This document shows positions 10,656 to 22,384 of a stretch of DNA of 64,000 bases, piece by piece (position 1 is the first letter of the stretch; the number at the start of each line of letters is the position of its first letter). This DNA comes from Plantago major (lineage: Eukaryota; Streptophyta; Magnoliopsida; Lamiales; Plantaginaceae): the NCBI GenBank assembly GCA_026545765.1, contig CM048844.1:67536035-67600034 (forward strand), read 5' to 3'. Both the position numbers and the translations under genes were made by a program. Below the pieces are notes generated by a model that was given only the letters and a program-made list of their open reading frames with translations, was not told the origin of the DNA and ran no database searches.

Positions 10656-11485
10656 CTCTTTAAATAGAAGTAGCAGTGAAGTGAGATTGAAATAGATTAA
10701 GGTTGAATTCGGTTATGTGATTCTTTGCAGAAAAACTTAGCAGAAATTCTGAGGTTTCAGAGAAGATTAGCAGGGAAAGATGAAGGATTTTGCTGTTTTG
10801 GTTCTAGTTAAAATGTGAGTTTAGGCGAAAGTCTTTTCTTTTGCCATAAACTGCTTTATATAGCAATACAAGTACACATATACAAATGAATTTTGTAGCT
10901 ACATATCTCCCAGTCTGCACCGGCGTGAGTGAAAAAGTGGTTTCTCATTAAATGCGAGTGGGGCAAGTTACTGGGTTACTACGTTAGTGGGCTGTTGAGA
11001 CGCTTCTGAACCATTGAATTACAATCGCCATTTATTTCAATAGTTGAGATTATTTTCTCAGCAATGATCAGAATTAACATATGTAATTGTGCCCAATTAA
11101 TGCTATTTGGCTAATAGCTATCTGAGTCATTTTCAATGCTCAATAACTTGTAACTTGGAAACAAACTGGTTTCTGAGCTTATTAATTAAGCGTACAGTGT
11201 TGTTTGAAAATTATCACAAAAATGGAAATTTTTCAAAACACAAGAGATAGTTGACTTCTGACTGATAGTACTGTTTGTCGACTTCTCTTCTTTTGTGTTC
11301 CCCCTTACTCAGTGGCCTCACATATCTGAATACCCATTTCAGATACCTCTTTAACCAACTTTACACTTAGCCTTGATATCTGAGTGCCTGTCTTAGATAT
11401 CTCCTTCTCTCTTTAAGTGCCTTTCTTTTCAGAAAGCCTTATTCTTCTCTTATTGGTTTACTGAGTTTCCGTCTCAGTGACCAAT
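10656..11485 (-). promoter_or_regulatory. Spacer between S1 pol and env-like ORF with possible internal promoter
   Basis: No ORF is seen in these 830 bases. On the minus strand a TATATAAA box (10856-10863) lies about 200 bp ahead of the env-like ATG, followed by an AC-rich leader free of long ORFs. GATATCT/CAGATATC motifs recur near the pol end (11300-11410). The layout fits an internal promoter for the env-like gene, but that is inference from the TATA box and spacing only. Confidence 0.4.
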
Positions 11486-13185
11486 TTAGCACCTTGACAA
11501 TTCCATTAACCCAAGACTATGTCTCAAGGTTAGGAATCTGCTCTCTTGCAGAGGTTTTGTGAAGATATCTGCAAGTTGGTCTTCTGTACCAATCTTGAGT
11601 ATCTTAATATTGTCTTTTTCAACATGATCTCTGATGAAGTGGTGTCTAACATCAATGTGCTTTGTTCTTGCATGGAGCTTAGGATTTTGAGTTATGACAA
11701 TAGCACTTGTGTTGTCACAGAAAATAGGAATTTTTACTTCATTGATCTCATAGTCTCTGAGTTGTTGTTGTATCCACAAGATTTGTGAAGCACAATGCCT
11801 AGCAGCAATATACTCTGCTTTTGTGGTTGATGTGGCAATTGAGTTTTGCTTCTTGCTGAACCATGATATAAGTCTAGTACCAAGGAATTGCATGTTCCTG
11901 ATGTACTTTTTCTATCAAGCATTGATCAAGCATAGTCTGCATCTGAATAGCCAACTAAACTCAAACCACTCTCTTTTGGATACCACAATCTAACTTCTAT
12001 AGTACCTTTAACATACCTTAGAATCTTCATAGCAGTGTTATAGTGTGATTGCATAGGATTTGTCTGAAATCCTGCACATACACTAACTGCATATTGAATA
12101 TCTGGTCTGCTTGTTGTGAGGTATAGTAGAGACCCAATTAATTTCCTATACTTGTGTTCTTCAACACTCTTGTCAGATTCAGTATAGGTCATCTTGGATC
12201 CAATGCTCATAGGTATTTTAACATTCTTCTCATAAGGCTTTAGATTAAACTTATTGATCATGTCTTTTGCATGCTTGTTTGACTAATGAATATTCCATCA
12301 TCAAGTTGCTTGACTTGCAACCCTAGGAAGTAATTCAATTATCCCATCATGCTGATCTCAAATTTACTTTTCATGAGCTCAGCAAAGTCTTTACAAAGTT
12401 GATTGTCCTTAGATCCGAAGATTATGTCATCAACATAAACTTGTACTAAGAGTAGTTTCCCATCATGGTTCAATGTAAAGAGATTTTTATCAACTTCTCC
12501 TTTCTTGAATCCACTTCCCAACTAGTACTTGACTAAAATGTCATACCATGCTCTTGGAGCTTGTTTAAGTCCATATAGAGCTTTCTGAAACTTATAGACC
12601 ATCTTGCTTTCTGAGGAAACTTCAAAGCAAGGTGGTTTCTCAACACAGACTTCCTCAGCAAGATCACCATTTAGGAATGCACTTTTGACATCCATTTGGT
12701 AAACTTTAAAGTCATTATGAGCTGCAAAGGCTAGAAATAGTCTGATTGCATCCAATCTTGCAACTGGAGCATATGACTCATCAAAATCTAATCCTTCAGT
12801 CTGGGTGAATCCCTTAGCAACCAACCTTGCTTTGTTTCTGGTTGCTTCATCAGACTCATTCATTTTGTCTCTGAAAACCCACTTAGTTCCTATGACAGAT
12901 ATTCCATTAATGTAGGGAACTAGTTTCCAGACATTGTTTCTCTCAAATTGATCCAACTCTTCTTGCATTGCTAAGATCCAATCTTGGTCTTTTTAATGCT
13001 TCTTCAATAGTCTTTGGTTCAATGTCTGAGATGAAACATCCATAGAGAGAATTTGCATTTTCAGCAATTGCTCTCCTAGTTCTTACCCCTTGGTCTAAAG
13101 GACCTATCACATCATTTACATGATGATCTCTTATCCATTTCATAATGGGTTTAGAACTAGTAGGATTATTATCATTTTGATTCAT
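11486..13185 (-). pseudogene. pol: S1 copia pol remnant: RT and RNase H (Sirevirus-like)
   Basis: This is the 3' part of a Ty1/copia polyprotein. In order on the minus strand: a linker ending in the conserved VRTRRA segment (13185-12943), then RT with [20 protein letters not shown] and [12 protein letters not shown] (12968-12522). The YVDD catalytic box follows (about 12440), and then RNase H with TTKAEYIA, FCDNTSAI and HIDVRHHFIRD (11893-11486), ending at a stop. Breaks include a frameshift near 12960, a TAG at about 12522, and frameshifts near 12300 and 11925. Protease, integrase and gag of S1 are not seen: homology stops near 13200, close to the S2 LTR. The gene is non-functional. Confidence 0.88.
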
Positions 13186-13901
13186 TTATGTATCATTATG
13201 ATCATGATAAGATACTTGTTCAGTATCTAAGATATCTGGCAATTGTGATGTGACAAGTTTCTTGATAGATATCTAAAGAGTAAAGGTTACTGGGAAAGGA
13301 GCGTGTCAAGGCTCAGATACCTTGCACCTATCCGTTGAGACTACAGGAAAAAAAATAGTACAGTGCATTTATTACGCAGACAGAGATGTCTAAACAAAAG
13401 AGGAAATCTATGAAAAGAGACAAAGCTCACTGTAGTATTATTTTCATGTATCAATTGTTTGAATTTCAATATGCCTAACGGATACTATTCAAATGGCATG
13501 ATTTTCAACTATAAATATCACAACTTAAAATGCTTGAAGACACACCAAGAACTACACTGAACACAACTTACATTCAAGCATACAAGCCTTCTACCTACTT
13601 ACTCATGAGCTTACTGTTGCAACTAAAGCTCTTGAATTCTAAGTAGCACGAAAGTTCTAAGTGTCTTGATCCTTGACAAGAATTGTTTACTGTGGTGGAG
13701 TTGAATCCAAAGATAAAGTTGCGACTGATATCTGAGATTCATTCTCTTGAACAAACAAGAAGACTTGGGCCAGTAAAGAACAACTTCCCATACACTGTGA
13801 AGAGTATTAAAGAAGATTGATTCTAAGAGCTCTCTAAAGATACTGAACAAGTTATAAAGAAAGCTCACCTGACAAACTACCATAACCAACACCTACAGGC
13901 G
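13186..13901 (+). other. Noncoding region upstream of S2, possibly part of its LTR
   Basis: No coding region is supported. A TATAAATA box at 13510-13517 is followed by AC-rich leader-like sequence. This part may belong to a long Sirevirus LTR that ends at 14416, or it may be separate 3' sequence of S1 or S2. The boundary with the S1 pol remnant is somewhere near 13200-13260 and cannot be fixed without a second LTR copy, which is not in the window. Confidence 0.35.
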
Positions 13902-14416
13902 TGTTTAGGGAAAGGATTTAGTTGAGAAAACTAAAGTCCTCACCTAACTGAGCATAAGAAGTACTTAGTTTGGGAAACTAAGGAATAGCTCACAGGTTAC
14001 TGAGTAGAGGAAGTACTTGGATCAGAAAGTCGGGGAATAACTCAGGGGGGAACACTTGGTTGGGAACCTAGTGTGAAAGGGATCAAGAGATATGACTTTG
14101 TAAAGGGAACTCAATATCTTATCTTCGTGGATTCAAGTCCCGAGAAAGGGCAAGTGGATTAGTTGAGTGATTACGCCACCCTCAAATACCACTATAAAAA
14201 GCCTTGTGTTATTTACTTACTTCACTTTACTTACTTGCTGAGTACTTACACACCTTTTTGCTTACTGACACGTGCACTTATCACAAAATACTTCCGCTCT
14301 TTGAATCTAAGTATCAGAAACCTGTAAAGATATCTGAGAAATCTATTTTATCGTCAAAAGTTTTAAAAGACTATTCATCCCCCCAGTCTTTTACTTTGTC
14401 GTTATCTGGACCAACA
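13902..14416 (+). repeat. S2 5' LTR (right end firm, left end tentative)
   Basis: The right end AACA at 14416 is two bases ahead of an initiator tRNA-Met PBS. A matching TGTT at 13902 gives a 515-bp candidate with TGTT...AACA ends. A TATAAAAAG box at about 14192 precedes the presumed transcription start. The LTR could instead begin near 13240. No second copy is present to decide. Confidence 0.5.
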
Positions 14417-14418
14417 AG

Positions 14419-14430
14419 TGGTATCAGAGC
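14419..14430 (+). other. S2 primer-binding site (initiator tRNA-Met)
   Basis: TGGTATCAGAGC is the standard plant copia primer-binding site, complementary to the 3' end of initiator tRNA-Met. It marks the start of the internal region of a plus-strand element. Confidence 0.88.
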
Positions 14431-14534
14431 AGGAGGTTCTTTAAACTTCTGCACTGAACCTAGATCTTAGATAAGTGCCCACTAACAGCTCACCACCTAC
14501 ACTTGCTTTGTTTGTTTAGTATGTTTGCTGTAGG

Positions 14535-16819
14535 ATGTCTCTAAGCGATGCACCTACTCTCAAGCCAGAGAACTATGAGAAATGGAAGAACAACATGATG
14601 CTTCACCTGGAAGATATCAGTGATGAAATGATCGAAGTGATAAAGAATGGCTCAATTGTCATTCAACAAGAGAAACAAGTCATTGAAGTTTCTAATGGAT
14701 CATCAACATCTGGCACAACTTCAGACACAATACCAACATGAGCCATTACCTATGAAGCAAAGCCCATACATCTCTGGACATATGAAGATTCCAAAAGGAA
14801 CAAGCTAGATGGTCAAGCAAGGAACATCATCATACGTTCTACTCCAGATCACATACTATGTAAACTGTGGGGTGCTAAAATGGCGAAAGATGCCTGGTCA
14901 CTGATTGAAGAAATCTATACCGGCACTGAGAAAACCAAGGAAAATAAGTTTGAAGTTTTGAAGCTAAAATTCCAAAACTTTAAACAAGGTCCCACTGAGA
15001 CACTTGAGGAACTTGATTTCAGGTTTACAACATTGATGAGTGACATGGCTAAACTTGGTGAGAGTGAAAGATACTCTAACTATGAAAAGGTTTAGACTAT
15101 CGTAAGGAGCTTGAATCACAATAGGGAACATACTCAGTATTTCTACTTCAACCAAGGAATGCCTAACTTCATACTAGTGGAGCTTCTCTCACACTTGGCA
15201 ACTGTCAACTAAGAGACAAAGCAAAGACGATATATGACTGCTGAATCATCGTAAAATGTTGCTCTCATAACTCAAGGTACTGCTGAAAAGAAGGAAACCA
15301 AAGAGGTAATTGAGGAAAATGCTCTTGCTGTAAAGAATATGAGAAAATACGTCAGTCAGGAAATTGAAAGAAGGACTAAAGAGAAGCTGAAAAAGTATCT
15401 AGGTCCCAACTATCACCAGTACAAGAACGTACAAATGATTAGCTCGCTGGACAAGCCTGCTCAGCAAGCATCAAGCACTAAGGGATCAGAAATTGAAAAT
15501 GATATCTGTTTCAACTGTCAGAAACCTGGTCACTTCAAAAGAGACTGCCCAACTTACAACAAGCTAAAGACAGGTGACAAGAAATATAGAAAAAATTTCA
15601 AGAGGGGCCAGAGAGCTATGCTCACTGAGGAAAGGAAAAAGATCCAAATTCAATTGGATGCTCTTGATCTTGACTCTGAGTCTGAGGATGAGGACTCAGA
15701 TGATTCCAAACTACATTCACTAGAGTTGTGTGGCTTCACTCATGAATTGGTTGACTTCGATCAAAAGAAGAAAGAAATGTGTGGAGTTGCTGAGGAGGTC
15801 TATCCAGCGTGCTCCAACATCAAGCTATGCTTAATGGCAGATGAGGTAATCACTATTTCTCATTTTGTAAATTATGAGAGTGATGAGGAAGGAATCAAAG
15901 ATCTAGAACACCTCAGAAATGAGCTTGATCTTTATGAAAGAGAATTTATGGTTGTCCGAGCTAGAACCAAGATTATCGAAGAACAAAAGAAAACTCTTGA
16001 AAAGGAGTGTGCACAAATGCACAAGGTATTTGAATCAAAGGATGCTGAGAATGCATTCCTGAAAGCTAAGATAGTTGAGACTACTAAAAAGCATAAGGAA
16101 GAAATGGAGGAACTTCAAAGGAACTTCGACAAAATTCTCATTGAGAATTCTGAGATCAAAGAAAAGAAAGTTTCATTTCAATCCTATGCTAAAGCTTGTG
16201 ACACTCTGACTGAGTTACACTCTTATTTAAGTGATGCCTCAGAAAAAGGAGGACTTGGGCTAGACACTCAAACAAATAGTTCTACGATTCTGAATAAGAA
16301 TGATTAAAGAATCACATTTGTTAAAGGTCAACAAAGTGATTTCCAAACAACCTATAGCATTGGCCAGAAAGCGAAGGTTGCTGACAAAGGAAAGGTAGTT
16401 GCGACCATGCCTTTGAGGGAAGAACAAGTCCCAAAGAATTCCGATGGAAAAGTTCTGAAAAAGGAACATGACACTAAAAAGTGTAATCACCCATAGTGCT
16501 ACGTCTCTAAGAAAGGGAAGATTGTTGGAGCTAGCAATTTCTCTAATGTCACTTTTTCTGGAAAGAAACATGACCCAGAGACTAGTAAGGCTGTTGAGAG
16601 GAGATCTCAGTCTGCTCCCCGTGGTCGAAATGGCATTGGCTATAAAGCTATCGGGAAACAATTTGCTCATGAGTACAAACTAGAGCAAGAACGATGGATA
16701 AAAGCCAGGGTTGCTCACAGCAATCATCAGAACTGGAAGAAAGATTAAACCACAAGCAATCTGAATGCCAGGGCTAGAAGAAATATGAATAGGAAAGCTC
16801 AGTTTGCTGGAAAGCAGAC
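14535..16819 (+). pseudogene. gag: S2 gag (large Sirevirus-like gag), degraded and cut by an L3 LTR
   Basis: The ATG at 14535 follows the PBS by about 100 bp. The first part (KPENYEKWKNNMMLHL) is the usual start of copia gag, followed by a gag core (AKDAWSLIEEIYTGTEKTK, about 14880-15090). A zinc knuckle C-X2-C-X4-H-X4-C (CFNCQKPGHFKRDC) lies near 15510-15550. An acidic segment and a long Lys/Glu-rich region likely to form a coiled coil (15900-16200) follow. Gag of this length with a coiled coil is a Sirevirus trait. In-frame stops occur at about 14739, 15093, 15210, 15252, 16305, 16494 and 16746. Coding ends where an L3 LTR begins at 16820. No S2 pol is seen. Confidence 0.82.
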
Positions 16820-17677
16820 TGATGCGTCAAATCAAGTCTTTAATTTATAAAGCCAATAGCAATATCAAGGATCACTAGAAAAGCACGTAGTGAGTTGATA
16901 AGTTGCCCCTAGTTTCATTCTCGAATGACTTAACTAAGCTTGTCAGTGTTTTAAAGTACTAGTTTGTCTTAGAATTGCATCGTACGACCTCCAATTCTTT
17001 ATTTCGCAAATCGCACAGATTAAACAACAAACACGAGTTTGTTATCAATTAAAGGAGACATGGGGTGGTGTTTTCATCAAGAGCTAGCTAGTACAATGAT
17101 GCAATGGAATACATGACTATTGAAAGTGAAAACATTTAATCAATGTAGTAGAGTCGTCAATTCAACTAGTCAACGTTTGTAGTCGAAAGCGTTGGGCTTA
17201 AATTGTAATTAATCTTGAGGTTGCGAATCCTTCTTGTGGATTTTGGGTATCAGAAAACGATTGCTAAGACTTTGAACTAATAAAATGATTCGCAAGAATT
17301 CAACAAACTAAGAACAGTGCATTTTCATCCAAAGACCTATACTAGCATGCTCAAGATTTCACCACCAACCCATGGATGTTGTTTAGCTACTCATACTCAT
17401 GTTGTCATAGGCAAGAGATATGAAGATAAGAAGCATAAACATACACAGGAAGCAAGAAATCAGACACGATATAGAATTACCGATTATGAAGAATCACTGA
17501 GCTCCAATGGATCAACAATGGTGAAATATACTGTTTACAGTAAGAAATATTCACCTAAAAAGGTTAACCAAGACTCAAACTTCAATCAGATAGATGATTC
17601 TTGGAACCCTAGACCTCTCAAAATCTCCCAAATATTTATGTGAAATGGAAAAGTGATGGTTTGAATTACAAATCTGA
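16820..17677 (-). repeat. L3 LTR fragment (3' portion of the LTR) inserted in S2 gag
   Basis: The minus strand ends TTGACGCATCA at 16820, matching the end of the L3 LTR at 37928. The fragment is collinear, in reverse, with about 37080-37928. Its 5' part is missing because the T1 element begins at 17678. The five bases before it (CAGAC, 16815-16819) would be the target duplication, but the partner has been lost. There is no ORF of interest. Confidence 0.85.
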
Positions 17678-18327
17678 TGTAAAAAGCCAGAATTTATTTT
17701 TGAACCGTCCATTTGAATTTAATTTGGAGATGAGAAATTATTTCGACTTGAGTTAGTTTTATGGAACGATAAATCGAGATAGACTACGGTGAATTAATTG
17801 TGTTTGGACGGATTAAAGGCCCATATCTTAAAGCCCAAGTTTACCAAAGCCCAACTACTTGCTTAATCCCTAACCCATTATTAAACCTAGTTTGGAGTTA
17901 TCCTCTTCCTCACCTATCGACACCATAGCCGCCTCATTCAAGCTTGACTTCCCCAGAACCGTGTCGCTGCCAATTGTACCGGATTTTGGACTGAAATCGA
18001 TTGAGGATTGGGGGTTATGGATAGCGAAACCGGATCAGAAGCATGAGGACGAATTCACGAATATGCTTGGATGAATTCGTTTTGTTTTGGACCTGTTTAT
18101 GATCGATTGGTGTTAATCTTGTATTGTTTTCATCGGGTTGATAGAGTTTAGAAGTTTTTGTAATTAACAGGGAATGATTTGAGGTTTTTGAAAAGTATAA
18201 ACCATTGCTTTCGGGAATTTGAAGGTGCCAGGGACCTCTTGTGCAATTTGACAAGTTTCAGAAAAATCAGTTCTGCCCCAGACAGTAAGTCAGCTCATTA
18301 TGATTCATGTACTAGTGTGTTCCAAAA

Positions 18328-18402
18328 TGTTGTCTAGCCCAGTTTGTTAGAAACATTGTTGCGAACCTGGAGGTCACAGGTTCAATCCCTGCTTTGCCCA
18401 AT
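18328..18402 (+). other. tRNA-like module in T1 5' LTR
   Basis: An A-box-like TAGCCCAGTTTG (18335-18346) and a B box GGTTCAATCC (18379-18388) stand at tRNA-like spacing, with a T-arm-like stem around the B box. The same module, closer to consensus, is at 29334-29409 in the other LTR. The acceptor and anticodon arms are not canonical, so this is a fossil tRNA or SINE head rather than a tRNA gene. Confidence 0.5.
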
Positions 18403-18473
18403 ATTATTTTTAAGCCCCTTTCGCACCCAAAAAATTACCGTATTACCCCTGGACATGCATAATTACTATAATT

Positions 18474-18478
18474 CCCTC
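18474..18478. repeat. Target-site duplication of A2 (CCCTC, left copy)
   Basis: CCCTC precedes the left LTR and recurs at 27026-27030. The uninterrupted paralogous site in the other T1 LTR (ACCTC followed by CCACC, 29508-29517) shows what the target looked like before insertion. Confidence 0.88.
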
Positions 18479-19756
18479 CGATGATCTCAAATTATACTCT
18501 AAAAAGCAATTATAGAATAAGCTGTAGTTGCAGACTAAAGCGTAACTCGTGATCGATCTCGAGGGAATTAATGAAGCTATGTAGTAGTGAGAGTAAACAG
18601 ATACTTGCCAGTAACAGTTGATGGATGGTCTTGTATACTTCTAACTAGATTTACTAAAACTAAGATTACGATTAACAATGGGAGAAAGCTGAATATAGTA
18701 GCAAGATCGAATTACGCTAATTCGAACTAGGGATAACACTCATATTTGTCACACGGTTGTTGTACAGTAAATCAATCAATTCGATTCAACCAAATGATCT
18801 TAGAATATATTATACTGGAGAAATCATGAGTCGTCAATTCACGATCCTTAAACATGAACAATTAGAGAATTTAATACGGACTTATCGAATTGAAGGTTTT
18901 TACGAAGATTTTATACGAGACTAACCTATATGAGTGATTCGATAAACCCTAGAACGAATATGCATAATCTTCACATACTACTGTATTTAAAGGTGTTTAG
19001 CTACTCATACTTGAGATTTGCATGCAAATATTCATGGTAATGATCATGTGAAACATAGATGAGAAACTCGTATGCAATAACATACAATTCAAGCGATAGA
19101 GATAAAGAACGAATTGTAAAGAAGAAAGCAATAGAGAAATCAATACCAATAATCCTGATGTATAAAATCAATGAATAACCAAGCTCTAGAGATGCCTCAA
19201 TGTTAATCTCTGAATCCAGGAGCTCTCCCAAAAACTAGGTTAAAAGAAGTTATAAGAAAGAATCAAAAATCTAATCTAATAAAGAAAGCAAAACTCTGAT
19301 CCTGCGCTTCTCGCCGCGGCGGATGGAATAGCTCGCCGCGGCGAGGCTTCTTTATCGAAAAATATATAGCTCTCGCATAATTTCACCGCGGCGGACCAAT
19401 TGCTTCGCCGCGGTGAGCTACAATCTTCAAGACAGGAGCTTCATTTGCAAAATCTCGCCGCGGCGAGCCTTTTTTAATCGCAGAAGATATTCATTCGCTA
19501 AATCTTGCCGCGGCGGACTGATTTCCTCGCCGCGGCGAGCCTTCTTGCAATTTCCGGCTCCAAGCTCGTAAAATCTCGCCGTGCGAGCCATGCCAAGCAG
19601 CTTGTTCTCATTTGGCTCAAAAGACATCGATTTCTGCAAAATGTAAACAAAACACCAAAGCGTAAAAACGAACTAAAACGACTATAAAACTAAAGACAAA
19701 GACTCACAAAGACCGCTAAAAAGGATCAATTGAGACGTTAGAAAATTGTCTCAGGA
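18479..19756 (-). repeat. A2 3' LTR (left copy)
   Basis: Begins CGATGATCTCAAATT, a mutated form of TGATGAGCTCAAATT, and ends TTGTCTCAGGA at 19756 instead of CTCATCA. It is repeated at 25747-27025. The palindrome array is at 19310-19589. Confidence 0.9.
19310..19589. repeat. CTCGCCGCGGCGAG palindrome array in A2 3' LTR
   Basis: About seven copies of the palindrome occur, mostly in pairs about 10 bp apart, with AT-rich stretches between pairs. The same layout is seen in the 5' LTR at 26578-26857 and in the A1, A4 and A5 LTRs. Confidence 0.85.
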
Positions 19757-21242
19757 AAATCCCCAAACCAAACCTTTGCTCGTCCTCGAGCAAACACCCA
19801 ACCTAAACACACTAGACTCTAAACCATGTAAACAAACTAAGAGTCAAATCCCCGAGCGAACGAATCTACTATTGAAAACATTAAATTCACAGGATGCAAA
19901 AATTTTATTCTCAACCTAACCTTAGCAGAAATAGTAAGCAGGTAATCAGACACGATCGTTTCTCAAGTAAATAATAATTAAGCCTAGCCCGCTAGTCCCT
20001 CGCAGGTGTATAAAGTGTATCACTCACTCTCATGGAAGTATCCATACAGGGTATAGCTCAAAAAAGTTAACTGGGAAGATGACTTTCGTTACAAGGATGC
20101 CTCAAATATCTTATGCTGTTGTACTCGTCTCATTGAGTCGAAAGGGACTTTGGCACATGACTGTATTCCTCCAGAAAAATCGAAAAACTGAAACTACTCC
20201 CCTCATCCATTTCAAAACAACATCAGATCTCATAATACTTCACTAAATTCAGTGCTGGGACATATGGCTTTTTAATCTAAATTTTTTGCAGGTGTCTGTT
20301 TTACCGAAAGTCCGCACTTTTGTGCGTGTCAGTTTGGTATACGTGCCATCGACCCTCACGGACATATGGCTTTTTAAGGCCACGCCGGTATATAGGTAGT
20401 ATTCGAAACACGCCTAACACGACTAACGGTGATCAATGAAGACCATAGATCCACCCCGAGATTCAAATATCAAAAGCTTAGGGAGCAGTAAAAAGATTTT
20501 GCAGTACAAATATAACAGCTCATAACATTCATAGTGAACAATCCTCTCCCCAAACCAGTTCGACAAAACAGGGGAAAATAAAATCCGCAAAGTAAAGCAT
20601 GCCGTTCGTCATCCCCAACGAAACTAAGTACACATAAGTATGAAAAGGCGCAAGTAATACGTAAAAACTTACACATCCCAGAAAATCACACAATAACAGG
20701 TGCCGGTACAATATTTTTTCTTTAGCTAGGCTCCTCACAGGCTTTTGGACTACGGGGCTAACCAGACTTCCTATTTACAAGTGAAACAACTTTGTAGGAT
20801 TAAAAGCCTACTACACTACTTCTAGCTAGACATCAAACAAAATATAAGCAGAAAGAGAATTTACCATTCGCAATAGACGTTCGACTTGGTAATTGACTCA
20901 GACTCACCACAAGAGAAAATGAAAATACTAACACCTAAACTGGACTCAACTGGAAAGGAAATATATAACTAACACAGAAAGGTGGCTAACATACCACCAC
21001 AGTCACATAACACAAATAAGTGGCTAACATACCACTTGAACAGAATACATACAAATAAAAACAAAAAACAGAGTACGAAATAGAGTACAATATCAGAAAT
21101 AAAGTACAAAACAAGACAACTTAAGCTAAAGATACAGTTGACCACCTCCCCAAACCTACACAAGTGCTAGTCCCTAGAAATGAATAGTGTAAGAAACGAC
21201 TGTATAGAGTGACCAACCATAGTGTTGTCTCAGTAGGGATGA
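19757..21242 (-). other. A2 3' noncoding region
   Basis: The polypurine tract (GGTTTGGGGATTTT on the minus strand) abuts the LTR. Further GGTTTGGGGAGG-type motifs are at 20548-20556 and 21148-21156. The conserved block at about 20290-20460 includes the hairpin and a TATATACCGGCGTGG motif. I see no credible ORF. Confidence 0.75.
20313..20326 (-). other. Conserved 3' noncoding hairpin (A2 copy)
   Basis: CGCACAAAAGTGCG on the element strand, a perfect 5-bp stem with an AAAA loop. It is identical in A4 and has a compensatory change in A3. Confidence 0.72.
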
Positions 21243-22379
21243 TCACACGGATCCAGAAGGGCCACCACCGAAGTGCTGCTCCCAAAAATCCTGATGTGCC
21301 TTCCAGAGTGCCTCCTGCCTCTCCAGGCGCTCAATCTCTCGCTGCTTCCTAGCCTCAACTCTCCTATCTTGCTCCTCCTGTCTCTGGTAGTGCTCCTCGA
21401 TGCGGGAGTACTGATCGTCAATCCGGGCATATTGTGGTCCTGCCCACTCCTGAAACTGTGCTGTCATCTGCTCGAAGTAACTCTGGAAGTTAGAAGAACC
21501 AGGCTGCTCTGCAGTGTCATCGGCACCCCGAACAGGAGTGGGATAGCAGCCGAGGATGACTCTGGCGCTAGCGGATTTCAGAGCCCCTTTGGGTTTCTCG
21601 GAGCCCTGGATACCGGGAATATTGAGGGACCGACAGATATTGGTAATGAGGCATGGAAAACCGAGGAGACTGCCTTTAGCTTTCCGGGACTGTGCCGCCG
21701 CCATAATGATATCTGGGGCGTCAAAAAATTGCCCGTTCATGATCGCTCGAATAAGGCGGGCTGTGGGAGGGGTCAGGGTGGTAAAATGTGAGTTGGGGGT
21801 CACATTATACTGTATCAGATGTTGCCAGAGGCGAAGCTCTGGCTTGCGGAAGTGGGTGGCTCTGGTGGTTTTGGTCCTGTGGTCCTCCGGATCAGTACCA
21901 GGTAGAAGTACAAACTCGGCTAAGTCCCTCTCAAACTGCCGGTTGTGAAAATTTTTGCCCCAGTGGCTGTACCTGCCATCTTCTGCCTGGAACACCCTGC
22001 ACAGTAGGAATTCCCAAATACTTCTAGGTGAGAACTGGATCCTGACACCGCGAATCGTCATCACCCCTTCATCCAAGTCGTGGAGGCTGATGTAGAATTC
22101 CCGAACTAGCTTCGGGTCATAGGGCAGCTACTTGCCGAAGGGCTTGCTCCAGCCAAAATATTCGATCCTTGCCCAGACTCGGGCGTAGACAACATCCTCT
22201 AGCTCATCAAGAGCCAATTCCCGCTCGGGCCATGCTTTCCTAGGCTCCATAAAATTTGCTTCCATAAAAGCCCTCCCTTCCTCGGACAGGTGGAAGAACT
22301 CATCTACGGGACCTCTCTGTTCGGCCGCGCGACTGGACTCGCCTCTATGGCGTTTGCTGCCTGTGGCTCTGCGAGACAT
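21243..22379 (-). pseudogene. A2 ORF3, plant retrotransposon 'env-like' protein, one internal stop
   Basis: The ORF lies between gag-protease and the 3' LTR, where Athila elements carry their env-like ORF; its role is unproven. The ATG at 22379 follows a splice-acceptor-like TTTCTCGCAG by six bases. It spans 379 codons with a single TAG (22128-22130), where A5 has a Gln codon. A basic N-terminus (SRRATGSKRHRGESS) is followed by a globular region with YARVWARIEYFGW, IRGVRIQFSPRSIWEFLL and LLGFPCLITNICR, resembling the domain catalogued as a putative plant transposon protein. The C-terminus is Gln/Glu/Arg-rich and probably a coiled coil. No signal peptide or convincing membrane helix is seen, so 'envelope' is only positional. 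Confidence 0.8.
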
Positions 22380-22384
22380 AATGC

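Larger units (their letters stand above)
17678..18478 (+). repeat. T1 5' LTR, left part
   Basis: Starts TGTAAAAAGCCAGAA and matches 28675 onward. It stops at the CCCTC target site of A2 and resumes at 27031. It contains the tRNA-like module at 18328-18402. Confidence 0.87.

Noticed and set aside
13623-13892. Minus-strand ORF of 89 codons in the S2 upstream region
   Set aside because: It has no recognisable domain, lies opposite probable LTR or leader sequence of S2, and has no supporting context.
21243-22379. Calling ORF3 an envelope glycoprotein
   Set aside because: No signal peptide, no clear transmembrane segment and no Cys-rich ectodomain are visible; only its position recalls env.
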